Notes: generated by a model not told the origin, from the sequence alone. DNA of 64,000 nt from Calditrichota bacterium (GCA_013112635.1 JABFGF010000014.1:1-64000); one strand, 5' to 3'; shown: positions 15,668 to 24,987, counted from the stretch's first letter. Program-made: numbers and translations.

Positions 15668-16872
15668 GGCAGAGATTGGAAAGAGTCGAACCATTCAATC
15701 ATACCCAAAACCGCCGGCAAACCTGCAGTACTGTGGGTTCCGCCTTCAATTGTAACTAATTCAATTTGTGTAGCACCATTTGTTAATAAAGTATCTTTTG
15801 CTGTTAGGGCATTTTGAAAGGGCACAGTTTCATCTGCATCTCCATGAAAAAAACGAATCGGTGCAAAAGGTGTCCAATCCAAAAGTGTGTTTTCCTGAAA
15901 TGTGGCGATTACAGTGGTATCTGTCCTGTTTAAAAAACCTGTTATAAAATCATCTTTTAACAATAGAGAAATTGTTGTTGGCAATTCATTGTTAATTTCA
16001 GAATAGGACATGCTGCCGTCAAAAAAGTTATGCATTCTTCCTGAATAAGCATCTGTAAATATGTCGTCTAACCGGTCCCATTGATAAATTTCATCATAAG
16101 CTGTAAAAAGGTATGCAATGTATGTGGGTGACTGATACTCAGTTTTTTGTAAGATTAAATCAGCTGTTCCAAGCAAATCGTAAGGTCCGGCCATTGGTGC
16201 AACCGCTGTTATGTTAAATTGGCTGTACTTCTGTTCAATCTCTTTTTGTGTGGCCAAAGTCGCATAACCTCCCTCAGAATAACCGCCAAGAAAAAGCTGC
16301 TCATTTAAAACAATGTTATTGTCCGCACAATAATTTTTTGCGGCCACAAGAAAATCAATTACGCTAATTGCCAAAGATTTGGCGTGAACATATGGATGGA
16401 TTTCAGTGGAGACCCCAAAACCGGGATAATCGGGAACGCAGGTAACATAACCCTTCGATCCTGTAATTAAGCCGCTTACACCTTCAATAGAACTAATGGC
16501 GCTAACTGATGCTACGGATGTTCGTTTTGTTTCAGTGCCGTGCTGAATGCTAAGCAGTGGGAAAACTGAAGACGATACGGGAACAAGCAAAGCACCGGAA
16601 GCTTCGATTAATTTGCCATTTACATCGCTGGTTTGGTAAGTAATACTTACAGCTTTAACCGGGTATTGCAGGTTCATATCTTCTGTAATTCCAAACAATG
16701 TTAGTGCAAACTGTATTTCATTTACGCTGTATGTTTGCAAATTTTTGGATTCAATTATCTCGCCGCGTTCGTAAGTCTCTTTTGATTGTGTACTACTTTC
16801 TTCACTACAACCAATAAAGATGGTAATTAAAATTATTGATGTAATTTTTATCGTTGTTGATTTAATTAACAT
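15664..16872 (-). CDS. Secreted lipase-like alpha/beta hydrolase, lipoprotein
   Basis: A 402-residue protein with a lipoprotein signal (ILITIFIGC, Cys22). The alpha/beta-hydrolase domain is of the secretory-lipase type, with nucleophile Ser in GGYSEGGYA, oxyanion-region segment SIQHGTE, Asp in HGDADETVPF and His in EGGTHSTAG. The PDYPGFGVS segment before the nucleophile is also typical. It probably hydrolyses esters at the cell surface. It is a single gene, convergent with and overlapping by 4 bp the preceding hydrolase, so the two unrelated hydrolase genes share a 3' boundary. Confidence 0.85.
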   Translation of the reverse strand: MLIKSTTIKITSIILITIFIGCSEESSTQSKETYERGEIIESKNLQTYSVNEIQFALTLFGITEDMNLQYPVKAVSITYQTSDVNGKLIEASGALLVPVSSSVFPLLSIQHGTETKRTSVASVSAISSIEGVSGLITGSKGYVTCVPDYPGFGVSTEIHPYVHAKSLAISVIDFLVAAKNYCADNNIVLNEQLFLGGYSEGGYATLATQKEIEQKYSQFNITAVAPMAGPYDLLGTADLILQKTEYQSPTYIAYLFTAYDEIYQWDRLDDIFTDAYSGRMHNFFDGSMSYSEINNELPTTISLLLKDDFITGFLNRTDTTVIATFQENTLLDWTPFAPIRFFHGDADETVPFQNALTAKDTLLTNGATQIELVTIEGGTHSTAGLPAVLGMIEWFDSFQSLP

Positions 16873-17083
16873 AATGTGCCTTTTGGGGTTGGAATAAGTT
16901 GTTTCTACGATTCTAATTTTCTTTTGTTTAATCTCTTATCCTTAAATAATACAAATATTTGTCTTGAAAATACATTCGTAATAATTTTAACTATTTGTGA
17001 AACTTGAAATGATTTGCTTCTTTATTTTGTTTGAATCAAATATTTTTAGTTACAAAAATCAGCTTAATGAATATTTTAACAAA

Positions 17084-17581
17084 ATGAAAAAAGAACTTAT
17101 CACAAAAAGATTAAGACTTATACCGGTTAAGAATCAGGATTTAGATTTTCTCTTTTCTTTCTTGCGTAATGATAATATCAAGAAATATTTATGTGATAAT
17201 AGAAATGTTGAAAAGGCATTCGTGAAGAGTATAATCTCTAACAGCGATATTTTATTTGATAAAAAGGGAATTGGGTTGTGGTTAATAAATTCTTTGGACA
17301 AACTATCGCCAATTGGTTTCTGTGGTTTTTTTGAGGACCAACTTTTAGAATTAATATTTGCAATCCATCCGGATAATCAAAAGCATGGATATGCTACGGA
17401 AAGCGCTTCAAAAGTAATTGAATATTTTAATCAGCTTGATTTAATTGATGAGATTTATGCGAAGATTGACAAGCCAAATATAGCTTCACATGTTGTAATT
17501 GCTAAAATGGGAATGAGTGAAATTAACGAAGAAAAAAATCAGATAACAGGTGGCGATATTAAAGTGTATAAAATGATGTGA
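17084..17581 (+). CDS. GNAT family N-acetyltransferase
   Basis: A 165-residue acetyltransferase of the RimJ/RimL type: ELITKRLRLIPV at the N-terminus, IGFCGFFEDQLLELIFAIHP (strand 4), then NQKHGYATESASKVIEY as the acetyl-CoA pyrophosphate loop (Q/RxxGxA-like), and DKPNIASHVVIAKMGM, the usual N-x-A-S motif. Start at 17084 was chosen because it begins the conserved TKRLRL segment; the upstream extension from 16997 is hydrophobic and unlike the family. The porin-like gene follows by 10 bp. Substrate unknown. Confidence 0.85.
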   Translation: MKKELITKRLRLIPVKNQDLDFLFSFLRNDNIKKYLCDNRNVEKAFVKSIISNSDILFDKKGIGLWLINSLDKLSPIGFCGFFEDQLLELIFAIHPDNQKHGYATESASKVIEYFNQLDLIDEIYAKIDKPNIASHVVIAKMGMSEINEEKNQITGGDIKVYKMM

Positions 17582-17591
17582 GGGAATAATT

Positions 17592-18293
17592 ATGAAAAAA
17601 GTTATAATTCTATTTTTACTGTTTTTCGGGTTATCAGAAGCAGATAGCTGGCTTGATCCTGCATATGGTTTGTGGGGAGTTGGCGCTGTAAGCCGTGACA
17701 GGAATTACACAGGAGTTGATGTTGATATAACGCCGGGTCTTTTTATCTTTGGTGGTTTTGGGCCGATCTTTATTGAGGCAAACCGCATTGGCTATTCATT
17801 TTACCGCGATGGAACATACTTTGCTTCCTTTGCTGCCCAAATCCGGTCGCATCAATATCGCACAAAAGAGGATAATCTATTTGGAGAGAGAAAAAGGGCG
17901 ATTGAGGCTGGTGTCCAAATTGGTCGTCGTTTACCTTCAAATTTCTCTACACGTTTAGCCTTTTTGCATGATGTTAGTGGTGCACATAAAAGTTGGGAAC
18001 TGGACTTACAGGTATTTCGTCGAAACTTTATTGGATCGATGCGATTGTTAACAGCGGTTGGAGTTCAATATCAAAATAAAAAATTAGTAGATTATTATTA
18101 CGGAACTCCAAATTACTCCCCGGAAAGCTCTTTTGTGGGCGAGCTTGAAATTATCGCAACTTATCCAATTGGAAAGATTGGTATTTTTGCGGGGACAAGA
18201 ATATATGTGTTTGATGGTGAGGCAGAGGATAGCCCAATAAGCAATGGAAACCGTGTTAATCAATTTTTTGCCGGGTTAGGTTATAATTTTTAA
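17592..18293 (+). CDS. MipA/OmpV-type outer-membrane protein
   Basis: A 233-residue protein with a signal peptide (IILFLLFFGLSEA) and an all-beta body ending in the aromatic FFAGLGYNF, the usual outer-membrane insertion signal. The features GLWGVGAVSRDRNYTG, a GPIFIEANRIGYSFYR strand pair and AGVQIGRRLPSNFSTRL match the MipA/OmpV family (murein-hydrolase interacting or porin-like). It follows the GNAT gene by 10 bp and is probably co-transcribed with it. Family assignment rests on overall pattern. Confidence 0.7.
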   Translation: MKKVIILFLLFFGLSEADSWLDPAYGLWGVGAVSRDRNYTGVDVDITPGLFIFGGFGPIFIEANRIGYSFYRDGTYFASFAAQIRSHQYRTKEDNLFGERKRAIEAGVQIGRRLPSNFSTRLAFLHDVSGAHKSWELDLQVFRRNFIGSMRLLTAVGVQYQNKKLVDYYYGTPNYSPESSFVGELEIIATYPIGKIGIFAGTRIYVFDGEAEDSPISNGNRVNQFFAGLGYNF

Positions 18294-18306
18294 AAGTTGA
18301 AAATAT

Positions 18307-18335
18307 GTACATGTTTTATTATGTTGTGTACATGT
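18307..18335. promoter_or_regulatory. Paired GTACATGT operator of the first toxin-antitoxin pair
   Basis: GTACATGT occurs at 18307-18314 and 18328-18335, 21 bp apart (two DNA turns), followed by TTT in both cases, just upstream of the antitoxin start. Phd/YefM antitoxins usually bind repeats like this to autorepress. The same octamer pair precedes the other toxin-antitoxin locus at 48457-48486. Confidence 0.7.
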
Positions 18336-18364
18336 TTGGATCAAATTAACAATGAGGTAGAAAG

Positions 18365-18604
18365 GTGAGAACAATAACATTGACATCATTAAGGGAAAAA
18401 ATCTTTTCTATTTTTGATGAAGTTTCTGAAACTGGCAAACCTGTTTTTGTAAAACGCAAAGGTCATTTAATAAAAATTGACCTTGTCACGCCACAATCAC
18501 GAACTGAAAGGCTATTTGAACAGCCTTTTAAAAAAGATGCAATTAATGGCGATCCAGAAGAGTTAATTGATTATAAAGCCTGGGAATGGAATGAAAAAAT
18601 ATGA
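18365..18604 (+). CDS. Phd/YefM-type antitoxin
   Basis: A 79-residue protein with a GTG start. The N-terminal TLREKIFSIFDEVSETGKPVFVKRKG is the DNA-binding Phd fold, in which a strand follows the ETGKP turn; the C-terminus (EELIDYKAWEWNEK) is the acidic/aromatic part that usually wraps the toxin. Its last 4 bp overlap the PIN toxin gene (ATGA), indicating translational coupling. Autorepression through the upstream GTACATGT pair is expected from the family. Confidence 0.85.
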   Translation: MRTITLTSLREKIFSIFDEVSETGKPVFVKRKGHLIKIDLVTPQSRTERLFEQPFKKDAINGDPEELIDYKAWEWNEKI

Positions 18605-18978
18605 AGCTATTTCTTGATACTCATGTAATTATCTGGTTATATCAAAGAAATAAAAAACCATTTTCAAAAAACGCCTTAAAATTACTCGATCTAGCAGAGC
18701 TCTATTTTCCATCAATTTCATTTTTAGAAATTAGTTTCTTAAATCAACTGGGAAAAATAAATTTCACTGCAATAGAAGCTCAATCTGATTTGACATCAAA
18801 TGTAAATATTGTTTTTGCCCGAACTGACACATTTGATCTTTCAAAAGAAGCAAGCACAATGGTTTGGACACGAGATCCATTTGACAGGTTAATAACAGCT
18901 GAAGCTTCTTTTCATCAAGCAAAACTTTTGACAAAGGACAAATTGATTTTAAAAAACTATGACAATGCAACTTGGTAG
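18601..18978 (+). CDS. PIN-domain toxin (VapC-like)
   Basis: A 125-residue PIN-domain ribonuclease. Acidic active-site residues are visible: Asp6 in LFLDTHVIIW, Glu in SFLEISFLNQLGK, and Asp in RDPFDRLITAEA, with a fourth Asp in LTKDKLI. This is the type seen with Phd-like antitoxins (DTHVxIW...DPFDRxIxA). As a toxin it would cleave RNA when free of antitoxin. The 3' end overlaps the next gene by 20 bp. Confidence 0.9.
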   Translation: MKLFLDTHVIIWLYQRNKKPFSKNALKLLDLAELYFPSISFLEISFLNQLGKINFTAIEAQSDLTSNVNIVFARTDTFDLSKEASTMVWTRDPFDRLITAEASFHQAKLLTKDKLILKNYDNATW

Positions 18979-19435
18979 TATAATAAATTCAAATAAATTT
19001 TTTAAAATATTTCCACCGGTCTTTGTAATCCTATTCATTTCAAGTTGCAGCTTTCAAAAATCCAATAAAAAAAATATTATCCGGCAGGGAGAGGCTGGGA
19101 GTTTACAATTATCGGCAACTGCCAGTCATGATACTATTACTTCACCTCATTTGGAAGACCTCCGTTTTTATATCACCCTCAAAAATAAATACCCATTTCC
19201 TGTTCAATCATTAAAATATTTAAGTTTTCTGGAGTGTAATGTTTTAAAAGATGGCAAATATTTTCACACCGTCTCCAGTCCAATCGAACCGGTAAAAGAG
19301 TTGACTCCAATGTGGCAGGAGATATTTCCGGCAGATACATCAATCACAATTACAGTTTTTGTTGATATCGAAAAAATAGCCAGAAAAAAAGGGCATAAAA
19401 AACACACGGGGCGTTATTCAATTCAAGGTGTTTGA
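18959..19435 (+). CDS. Predicted lipoprotein of unknown function
   Basis: A 158-residue protein with a lipoprotein signal (FVILFISSC, Cys at about residue 30). The mature part has alternating strands (LEDLRFYITLKNKYPFPVQS; DTSITITVFVDIEKIA) that suggest a small beta-sandwich. Its start overlaps the toxin gene by 20 bp, so it may be read from the same transcript, but there is no functional reason to link it with the toxin. Family not recognised; the start could also be the second ATG at 18965. Confidence 0.6.
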   Translation: MTMQLGSIINSNKFFKIFPPVFVILFISSCSFQKSNKKNIIRQGEAGSLQLSATASHDTITSPHLEDLRFYITLKNKYPFPVQSLKYLSFLECNVLKDGKYFHTVSSPIEPVKELTPMWQEIFPADTSITITVFVDIEKIARKKGHKKHTGRYSIQGV

Positions 19436-19558
19436 AATACAAGTACAAGCTCAATAAAATTTTTAAATCAGCTTTGTAACTAAAGTTACTGACAATACTT
19501 TTTTCATTTTTTATTATTAATCATTCAATTATTCAAATAATAAACAGAAGGGATTAAT

Positions 19559-19741
19559 ATGAAGAATGTAGGTAGCGCTGATAAAATTATCCGTATTGTA
19601 TTAGGTGTTGCTATTGGTGCCTGGGGAATTTGGGCGCAAAGCTGGTGGGGACTTGTTGGCCTTCTTCCTTTGGGAACTGCTTTTATGGGTTTTTGCCCGG
19701 CGTACTTTCCATTTAAGTTAAGCACCATAAAGAAAAAGTAG
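19559..19741 (+). CDS. DUF2892 small membrane protein
   Basis: Sixty residues with two transmembrane segments (about 8-26 and 29-46). The sequence NVGSADKIIRIVLGVAIGAWG and the closing GTAFMGFCPAY are diagnostic of the DUF2892 family (the membrane part of YgaP-like rhodaneses, here stand-alone). The ribosome site AGAAGGGATTAAT precedes the ATG. Single gene, followed by a terminator. Confidence 0.9.
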   Translation: MKNVGSADKIIRIVLGVAIGAWGIWAQSWWGLVGLLPLGTAFMGFCPAYFPFKLSTIKKK

Positions 19742-19750
19742 TTTTATTTC

Positions 19751-19774
19751 AGGGATTGGCACATGCTGATCCCT
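19751..19774 (+). terminator. Terminator after the DUF2892 gene
   Basis: AGGGATTGGC-ACAT-GCTGATCCCT forms a 10-bp stem with two G-T pairs and a 4-nt loop, 10 bp past the stop. The T-run after it is broken (TCTTCATCCTTTT). Confidence 0.55.
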
Positions 19775-19892
19775 TCTTCATCCTTTTACTCTTATTTCTG
19801 TTTCCTCAAAAAAAGAAGTTTGTTCATTAATTGAACTATTACCAATCTTCACTTATATTCCACACACAAAACACATAAGACTGGTTTATAAA

Positions 19893-22223
19893 ATGACTCC
19901 AAAATACGTTCTGATTATTTTCTTTCTATTTGTAAATTACTCGTTCTCCCAACTTGATACTTTGAAAAGCCAATGGCCTGTAACTCCACTGAATTCCTCG
20001 CATGGGATAAATGGAGGATTTAGTGAATTTAGAAACACGCTCGATTCGGACCATTTTCATAATGCTGTGGATATTGGCGAACCTGATGGTGAACCATGCT
20101 ATTCTGTATTTGATGGTGAGGTTTTTACAATTGGTAACAGCGGTTCTAATTCATATGTACGGGTAGCAACTCAAATAAATGGCAAATGGAAACACCTTAC
20201 TTACCTGCATATCGAACCAAACCCAAGCTTGGAGGTTGGTGATCCTGTTCAAAAAGGGGTTACAATTTTGGGAACAATTTATCCCGGAATGGGACATGTA
20301 CATCTTGGCGAAAGGGAACTGGTTTCCGATAAAAGCTCCAGTGGCGCATATATCAATAATATTAGAAACAATGGTGGCCTTACACCATACAATGATCCTT
20401 ATCCCCCGATAATTTACAGAAACTCACTCAAGTTTTTTATGGATGGAACAAATACGCAACTTCCGGCCCATGGTTTAACCGGAAAAGTGGATATTCAAAT
20501 AAAGATTGAGGACCATAATGGTACGACCAGCAGTCAGACAAATAATGGCACTTATTTGGCCGGCTTCAGAATATGGAGTGCAGACACAACCACGATAGTT
20601 TTTGAACCTAATGACGCCGGGGTAAAATACCGTTTTGATAAAAAGCCTTATAACAGCAGCGTGCACCAGGTTTTTGTAGAAGATCTGGCAACTTTAAGTA
20701 ATCCCGTATATTGGTTGACAAATGGCACTGGTGCAAGCGGCATCAATCAGACTTTGGAAGTAAATAATAATTATTTTAATACAACGTTGCTGGATACAGG
20801 TGATTATGTTTTACAGATTTTTACAGAAGATACGCGAAGTAATAAAGACTCAGAATATTTTCCAATTTTTATTACAGACCAGGATCTTTCTGCACCTAAA
20901 ACTCCCGAATTGAATTTTGTTCTAAACACTGATTTGAAGAAATCTGTTCATATTTCATGGACAAAAAACAGCGAAAAAGATCTTGCCGGTTACCGACTAT
21001 ACTATTCCTTAAACAGTCAGCTTTCTGCGTGGGAGTTGGCCGCTAATGAAACGCAACTGACCAAAGATAGCACCGAGTTTTTTATTGAATCATCTTCTGA
21101 ATTTGTTGTTCCGCCTGCTCAGGATGTTTATTATTTTCGTTTAACGGCAGTAGATACAAACGGCAACGAGAGCGGTTCTGGCGATAAATATGCCAGGTCT
21201 TCTTTTACGGATGGAACCAATTTTCCGACGGCGTTAATAGTAAATGGTTTTACAAGATATGGTGGTTCCGGAAGCTGGCAAAACCCGGTTCATTCTTTTG
21301 TTAAATCGTATTTTGAGCCCTTGTTAAATTCTGACAGTGTAGTTATTTCATCATGTTCAAATCAGGCGGTTATCGATGGCAAAATCAATATGGGCAATTA
21401 TAATTTTGTTATTTGGTTTGTCGGAGATGAATCGACAGCTGATGACACTTTTACGCCCACAGAACAATCAAAAATAAAGGCTTTTCTTGAAGCAGGCGGG
21501 AAGCTGTTTGTTTCAGGTTCTGAAATTGGCTGGGATCTGGAAGAAAAGGGCTCAGACGATGATATCAGTTTTTACCATAATTATTTTAAGGCCCGGTATT
21601 TTGATGATGGAAATACGAGTATGTCACCTGCCAAAGGAACGGCCAGCACTATGTTCAACAATGTTCAACTAAATTTTGGCCAGGTTTATGTAGAGGATTA
21701 TCCGGATGATATTGGCATAATAAATGGCTCGGAGGCAATTTTATATTATAATCAAATTCGCTCCGGTACAAATTACCGTAAAGCGGGAGTGGCCTATACG
21801 GGAACGTTTGGTCAAAGCCAGGAGATTGGTCAAATTGTTTATATCTCTTTTCCGCTTGAAACTGTCAGTTCATTGGATCAGCGCTCATCTTTTATGACAA
21901 CGCTTTTACAGTACTTTGACATTATCTCAGATATCGAAAACCGGCAGGAAATAATTCCCGGGAAATTGAGTCTATCTCAAAATTTTCCAAATCCGTTTAA
22001 TCCACAAACAACCTTCAAAGTTTTTGTACCGAAAACGCAAAAAATAAAAATTACAATTTTTGATTTGTTGGGCAGGCGGGTTAAAAATATTACTAATAAG
22101 CAATTTACAACCGGTGAATATGAATTTACCTGGGATGCTGGCTCTCAGGCAAGTGGGTTTTATATAGTTGAACTTAAAACCGGCAAAACCCGGTACACCA
22201 GAAAAATCTTATTACTAAAATGA
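19893..22223 (+). CDS. Secreted M23 peptidase-like protein with fibronectin-like and T9SS domains
   Basis: A 776-residue modular secreted protein. A signal peptide (about residues 1-19) leads to an M23/LytM-type zinc peptidase domain (about 30-165) with His56-x3-Asp60 and His135-x-His137 as candidate metal ligands; His106 in TYLHI fits the catalytic position. A beta-sandwich linker follows, then a fibronectin III-like domain (about 340-435; HISWTKNSEKDLAGYRLYYS), then a flavodoxin/GATase-like domain (about 445-680; ALIVNGFTRYGGS, FVIWFVGDES, EAGGKLFVSGSEIGWDLE). The C-terminus is a T9SS sorting domain (FPNPFNP, LGRRVKNI, RKILLLK). Cleavage of peptidoglycan or extracellular peptide is inferred from the family. 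Confidence 0.85.
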   Translation: MTPKYVLIIFFLFVNYSFSQLDTLKSQWPVTPLNSSHGINGGFSEFRNTLDSDHFHNAVDIGEPDGEPCYSVFDGEVFTIGNSGSNSYVRVATQINGKWKHLTYLHIEPNPSLEVGDPVQKGVTILGTIYPGMGHVHLGERELVSDKSSSGAYINNIRNNGGLTPYNDPYPPIIYRNSLKFFMDGTNTQLPAHGLTGKVDIQIKIEDHNGTTSSQTNNGTYLAGFRIWSADTTTIVFEPNDAGVKYRFDKKPYNSSVHQVFVEDLATLSNPVYWLTNGTGASGINQTLEVNNNYFNTTLLDTGDYVLQIFTEDTRSNKDSEYFPIFITDQDLSAPKTPELNFVLNTDLKKSVHISWTKNSEKDLAGYRLYYSLNSQLSAWELAANETQLTKDSTEFFIESSSEFVVPPAQDVYYFRLTAVDTNGNESGSGDKYARSSFTDGTNFPTALIVNGFTRYGGSGSWQNPVHSFVKSYFEPLLNSDSVVISSCSNQAVIDGKINMGNYNFVIWFVGDESTADDTFTPTEQSKIKAFLEAGGKLFVSGSEIGWDLEEKGSDDDISFYHNYFKARYFDDGNTSMSPAKGTASTMFNNVQLNFGQVYVEDYPDDIGIINGSEAILYYNQIRSGTNYRKAGVAYTGTFGQSQEIGQIVYISFPLETVSSLDQRSSFMTTLLQYFDIISDIENRQEIIPGKLSLSQNFPNPFNPQTTFKVFVPKTQKIKITIFDLLGRRVKNITNKQFTTGEYEFTWDAGSQASGFYIVELKTGKTRYTRKILLLK

Positions 22224-22238
22224 TGGGGCAATGAGTTG

Positions 22239-23228
22239 ATGAACTTTATAAAAAAAGTATTTCAAAATGGACCACTTTATGTGGGATTGTTTTTTATCAT
22301 TTCCGGAATTTCTATTGCACAAGAGATTGATGATTTTTCTGTCAATAAAGAAATCAGCGGAGATGCACAAAACCACAAGGAAAAAAACACAATAACATAC
22401 ACAGTAGAAAAAAATCAAAAAGAAATTTACAGCATTACAAATAGCCTGGACTATGATGCACCTGTACCAGAATTTATTGTTTTTGAAGATGGTGCCGGTG
22501 TTATGGTTAGTTCATTTGATGCGTCTTTAACTTTTTTTGATAACCTAGGAGAGAAGATTGTAAAACTGAAAATCAATAAAGAGTTAAAAGCCATTTATGA
22601 AAGATCGATATATTCAGCGATTGATGAAAATAACCTTTTAATTGCTTTAAGCCAGCCCGGCCTGGATTATTCTTTGATTCAAATTTATAATGAAAAGGGG
22701 GTTTTGTTAAACGATTGGAAAATTGAAAATGAACACGTTAATGGTTTGCAGTTTGCGAAGTCGCAAAATATTCTGGCTGTCTCAAGTTACAGTTGGGGTA
22801 GCGGATCCATTTCAAAAAATACACAGTTTTTTAATCGAACCGGCGATCTCCTCCAACAGTCAGGAAATAATTTTTCTTCCGGAAGCTTTGTAAAAAATGG
22901 CGAGGCATTTTCAGGTTATCGCAAACATTTATACTTTTTATATGATCTCACAAAAAAAAGTACTGCATTCGAGTTTATTTCAAAAAACGATATAATTATT
23001 ACCGCAGAATATAAATCAGATGAAATAATTATTGTTACTACGGAAGCCCCGGTCCTCAATAACGGAAACTGGTATTACATAAATCCCACAATCAAAGTTT
23101 TCTCAAAAGAAGGAAAAGAAATATCGAGCCGAAATGAGAAAACGCAGCCATTTTCTTCTTTTAGCCTGGAGCAAAAAGACGATCGGATTTTTTTTAAGAC
23201 AAACACTGACATGATTTTAGTAAAATAA
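22239..23228 (+). CDS. Exported protein of unknown function, possibly beta-propeller
   Basis: A 329-residue protein with an N-terminal signal segment (LYVGLFFIISGISIAQ). The mature part has repeated strand-turn-strand units (FIVFEDGAGVMVSSFDASLTFFDNLGEKI; NILAVSSYSWGSG; DIIITAEYKSDEIIIVTTE), like a WD/YVTN-type propeller, but no family was recognised. The start at 22239 was taken as the first ATG with a proper signal peptide. It begins 15 bp after the M23-T9SS gene and is probably co-transcribed with it. Confidence 0.65.
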   Translation: MNFIKKVFQNGPLYVGLFFIISGISIAQEIDDFSVNKEISGDAQNHKEKNTITYTVEKNQKEIYSITNSLDYDAPVPEFIVFEDGAGVMVSSFDASLTFFDNLGEKIVKLKINKELKAIYERSIYSAIDENNLLIALSQPGLDYSLIQIYNEKGVLLNDWKIENEHVNGLQFAKSQNILAVSSYSWGSGSISKNTQFFNRTGDLLQQSGNNFSSGSFVKNGEAFSGYRKHLYFLYDLTKKSTAFEFISKNDIIITAEYKSDEIIIVTTEAPVLNNGNWYYINPTIKVFSKEGKEISSRNEKTQPFSSFSLEQKDDRIFFKTNTDMILVK

Positions 23229-23250
23229 GTTTTTACTTAAAGCGAGGTCG

Positions 23251-24231
23251 ATGATGAGAGCTTCATTTTTTATCATATTATTTCTTTTTTGCAGCCCCCT
23301 TTTTGCAAACGATCCAATCCGCCCTGTTAATACATATTCCATCGTTGCTTATGATTCTGTAGCAGGTGAAATGGGTGTTGCGGTTCAGTCACACTGGTTT
23401 CAGGTAGGTACAGTTGTTAGCTGGGCAGAGGCTGGTGTTGGCGTTGTTGCCACACAATCTTTTGTTGAAATTTCCTATGGACCACTCGGTCTGGAGTTAA
23501 TGCGTGCCGGGAAAACAGCACCGGAAGCTTTGGAAGCACTCTTAAAAATTGATCCGCAAAGAGAAGTGCGGCAGGTAGCCATGGTTGATGCAAATGGAAA
23601 TGTGGCCGTTCATACAGGAAAAAATTGTATTCGTGAAGCCGGGCATAGCAAAGGAAAAGGATTCTCTGTTCAAGCGAACCTGATGGAAAAAAGCAGTGTT
23701 TGGCCGGCAATGGAAAAAGCCTATCTTGAAACAAAAGGAGATTTATTATCAAGATTGATGGCTTCTTTGGAAGCTGCAGAAGCTGAAGGCGGCGATATTC
23801 GCGGAAAGCAATCTGTGGCAATCTTGATTGTTCCGGTTAAAACCAAAGGACAACCGTGGCGTGAAAAGCTGGTTGATTTACGAATCGATGATCATGCCCA
23901 GCCATTGAAGGAAATAGCCAGGTTAATCAAAATCCACCGTGCTTATGAGCACATGAACAAAGGCGATGAGTACATGGCCATCGATCAAATCCAGAATGCT
24001 TTAAAAGAGTATTCTTTCGCCAATAAATTATACCCCGAAAATGTTGAAATTTTGTATTGGACTGCTGCAACGATGGCTGGTGTTGGTAAGGTTGAACAGG
24101 CGATGCCCTTGTTTAAGCAGGTGTTTGAAAAAGAACCCGTCTGGAAAGAAGTTACCAAACGTTTACCTGCTGCTGGTTTATTACCCAATGATCCTGAATT
24201 AATGAAACAAATTTTAGGTTCTGATAAATAA
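23251..24231 (+). CDS. DUF1028 Ntn-hydrolase-like protein with TPR tail
   Basis: A 326-residue exported protein. After the signal peptide (ending LFA) the DUF1028 domain begins with NTYSIVAYDSVAGEMGVAV and continues with WAEAGVGVVATQSF, YGPLGLELMRAG, AVHTGKNCI, GFSVQANLM and GGDIRGKQSVAILIV, all family hallmarks. DUF1028 proteins have an Ntn-hydrolase-like fold and unproven activity. Residues about 235-310 form two TPR-like helices pairs (YMAIDQIQNALKEYSFANKLYPEN), an extra part not present in the shortest members. It starts 22 bp after the preceding gene, so it may close the M23-propeller operon. Confidence 0.9.
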   Translation: MMRASFFIILFLFCSPLFANDPIRPVNTYSIVAYDSVAGEMGVAVQSHWFQVGTVVSWAEAGVGVVATQSFVEISYGPLGLELMRAGKTAPEALEALLKIDPQREVRQVAMVDANGNVAVHTGKNCIREAGHSKGKGFSVQANLMEKSSVWPAMEKAYLETKGDLLSRLMASLEAAEAEGGDIRGKQSVAILIVPVKTKGQPWREKLVDLRIDDHAQPLKEIARLIKIHRAYEHMNKGDEYMAIDQIQNALKEYSFANKLYPENVEILYWTAATMAGVGKVEQAMPLFKQVFEKEPVWKEVTKRLPAAGLLPNDPELMKQILGSDK

Positions 24232-24344
24232 AAATATTAAACAGATTTAAATATTTGGTGATATAACAGCCTCAAACCCCAATACTTTTTTTTGATACAA
24301 TTTGAAAATATATTTGGAAAAGAATATAGATTTTGTTAAATAGA

Positions 24345-24358
24345 GACCGACCGGTCGG
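24345..24358. promoter_or_regulatory. TetR operator upstream of the first TetR gene
   Basis: GACCG-AC-CGGTC at 24345-24356, overlapping the 12-bp perfect palindrome CCGACCGGTCGG (24347-24358), 18 bp before the TetR start. The same GACCG-N2-CGGTC pattern recurs before the hydrolase gene at 24989-25000, so the TetR protein probably represses both. Confidence 0.8.
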
Positions 24359-24375
24359 AAAAATCAGAGTAGGGA

Positions 24376-24969
24376 ATGAGTAAAGGACAATCAACACGGG
24401 AAATAATAATCGAGAAGGCAGCGTCCATTTTTAATAAAAATGGTTTTGCCGGAGCATCTTTATCTGAGCTGATGAATGCAACAGGTCTAAAAAAAGGCGG
24501 GATTTATAATCATTTCAAAAATAAAGATGAGATAATGTTTGAAGCTTTTGATTACGCTATAAAAAAGTTTAATCGCCAAATTTACCAGGCTTACAAAGAC
24601 AAGGAAACGGCACTTCAGAAATTGTATGCAATAATTGAGTATTATAAAACGTACCCGCTTAACCCGGTAATTGAAGGTGGTTGCCCAATAATCAACACAG
24701 CGATTGATTCCGATAATACCCACCCGGCTTTAAAGGAGCGTGTAAAAGATGTTCTTAATAAGTGGATTGAAAATTTAGAGTACATCATTAAAAAAGGGCA
24801 AAGTCTCGGTGAATTTAAAGAAGAAGTAGATTCATACAAATCTGCTGTTTTGATTGTCACTAATATGCAGGGCGGTGTACTTATAGCCAGGAGTTTCGAG
24901 AAAAATAGTTATATGGAAATTATTGTTGATCAGCTTTATAAATATGTAAACGATAATTTAAAAATTTAA
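24376..24969 (+). CDS. TetR-family repressor, autoregulated
   Basis: A 197-residue regulator with an N-terminal TetR helix-turn-helix (REIIIEKAASIFNKNGFAGASLSELMNATGLKKGGIYNHFKNKDE-type pattern at residues 8-52, ending in the classic YNHFKNK) and a C-terminal ligand domain with GGCPIINTAIDSD, as in TetR subgroups that sense small hydrophobic or electrophilic compounds. Matching operators flank the gene at 24345-24358 and 24988-25001. The downstream alpha/beta hydrolase, 47 bp away and behind its own operator copy, is the likely target; the natural inducer is unknown. Confidence 0.95.
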   Translation: MSKGQSTREIIIEKAASIFNKNGFAGASLSELMNATGLKKGGIYNHFKNKDEIMFEAFDYAIKKFNRQIYQAYKDKETALQKLYAIIEYYKTYPLNPVIEGGCPIINTAIDSDNTHPALKERVKDVLNKWIENLEYIIKKGQSLGEFKEEVDSYKSAVLIVTNMQGGVLIARSFEKNSYMEIIVDQLYKYVNDNLKI

Positions 24970-24987
24970 AAAAAATTACATTTTTAC

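Noticed and set aside
16997-17083. Longer N-terminus of the GNAT gene
   Set aside because: The 29 extra residues are hydrophobic and absent from the family; the ATG at 17084 starts the conserved domain.
23417-23821. 134-codon ORF antisense to the DUF1028 gene
   Set aside because: Codon pattern follows the sense gene; the protein is basic and unstructured and has no plausible start.
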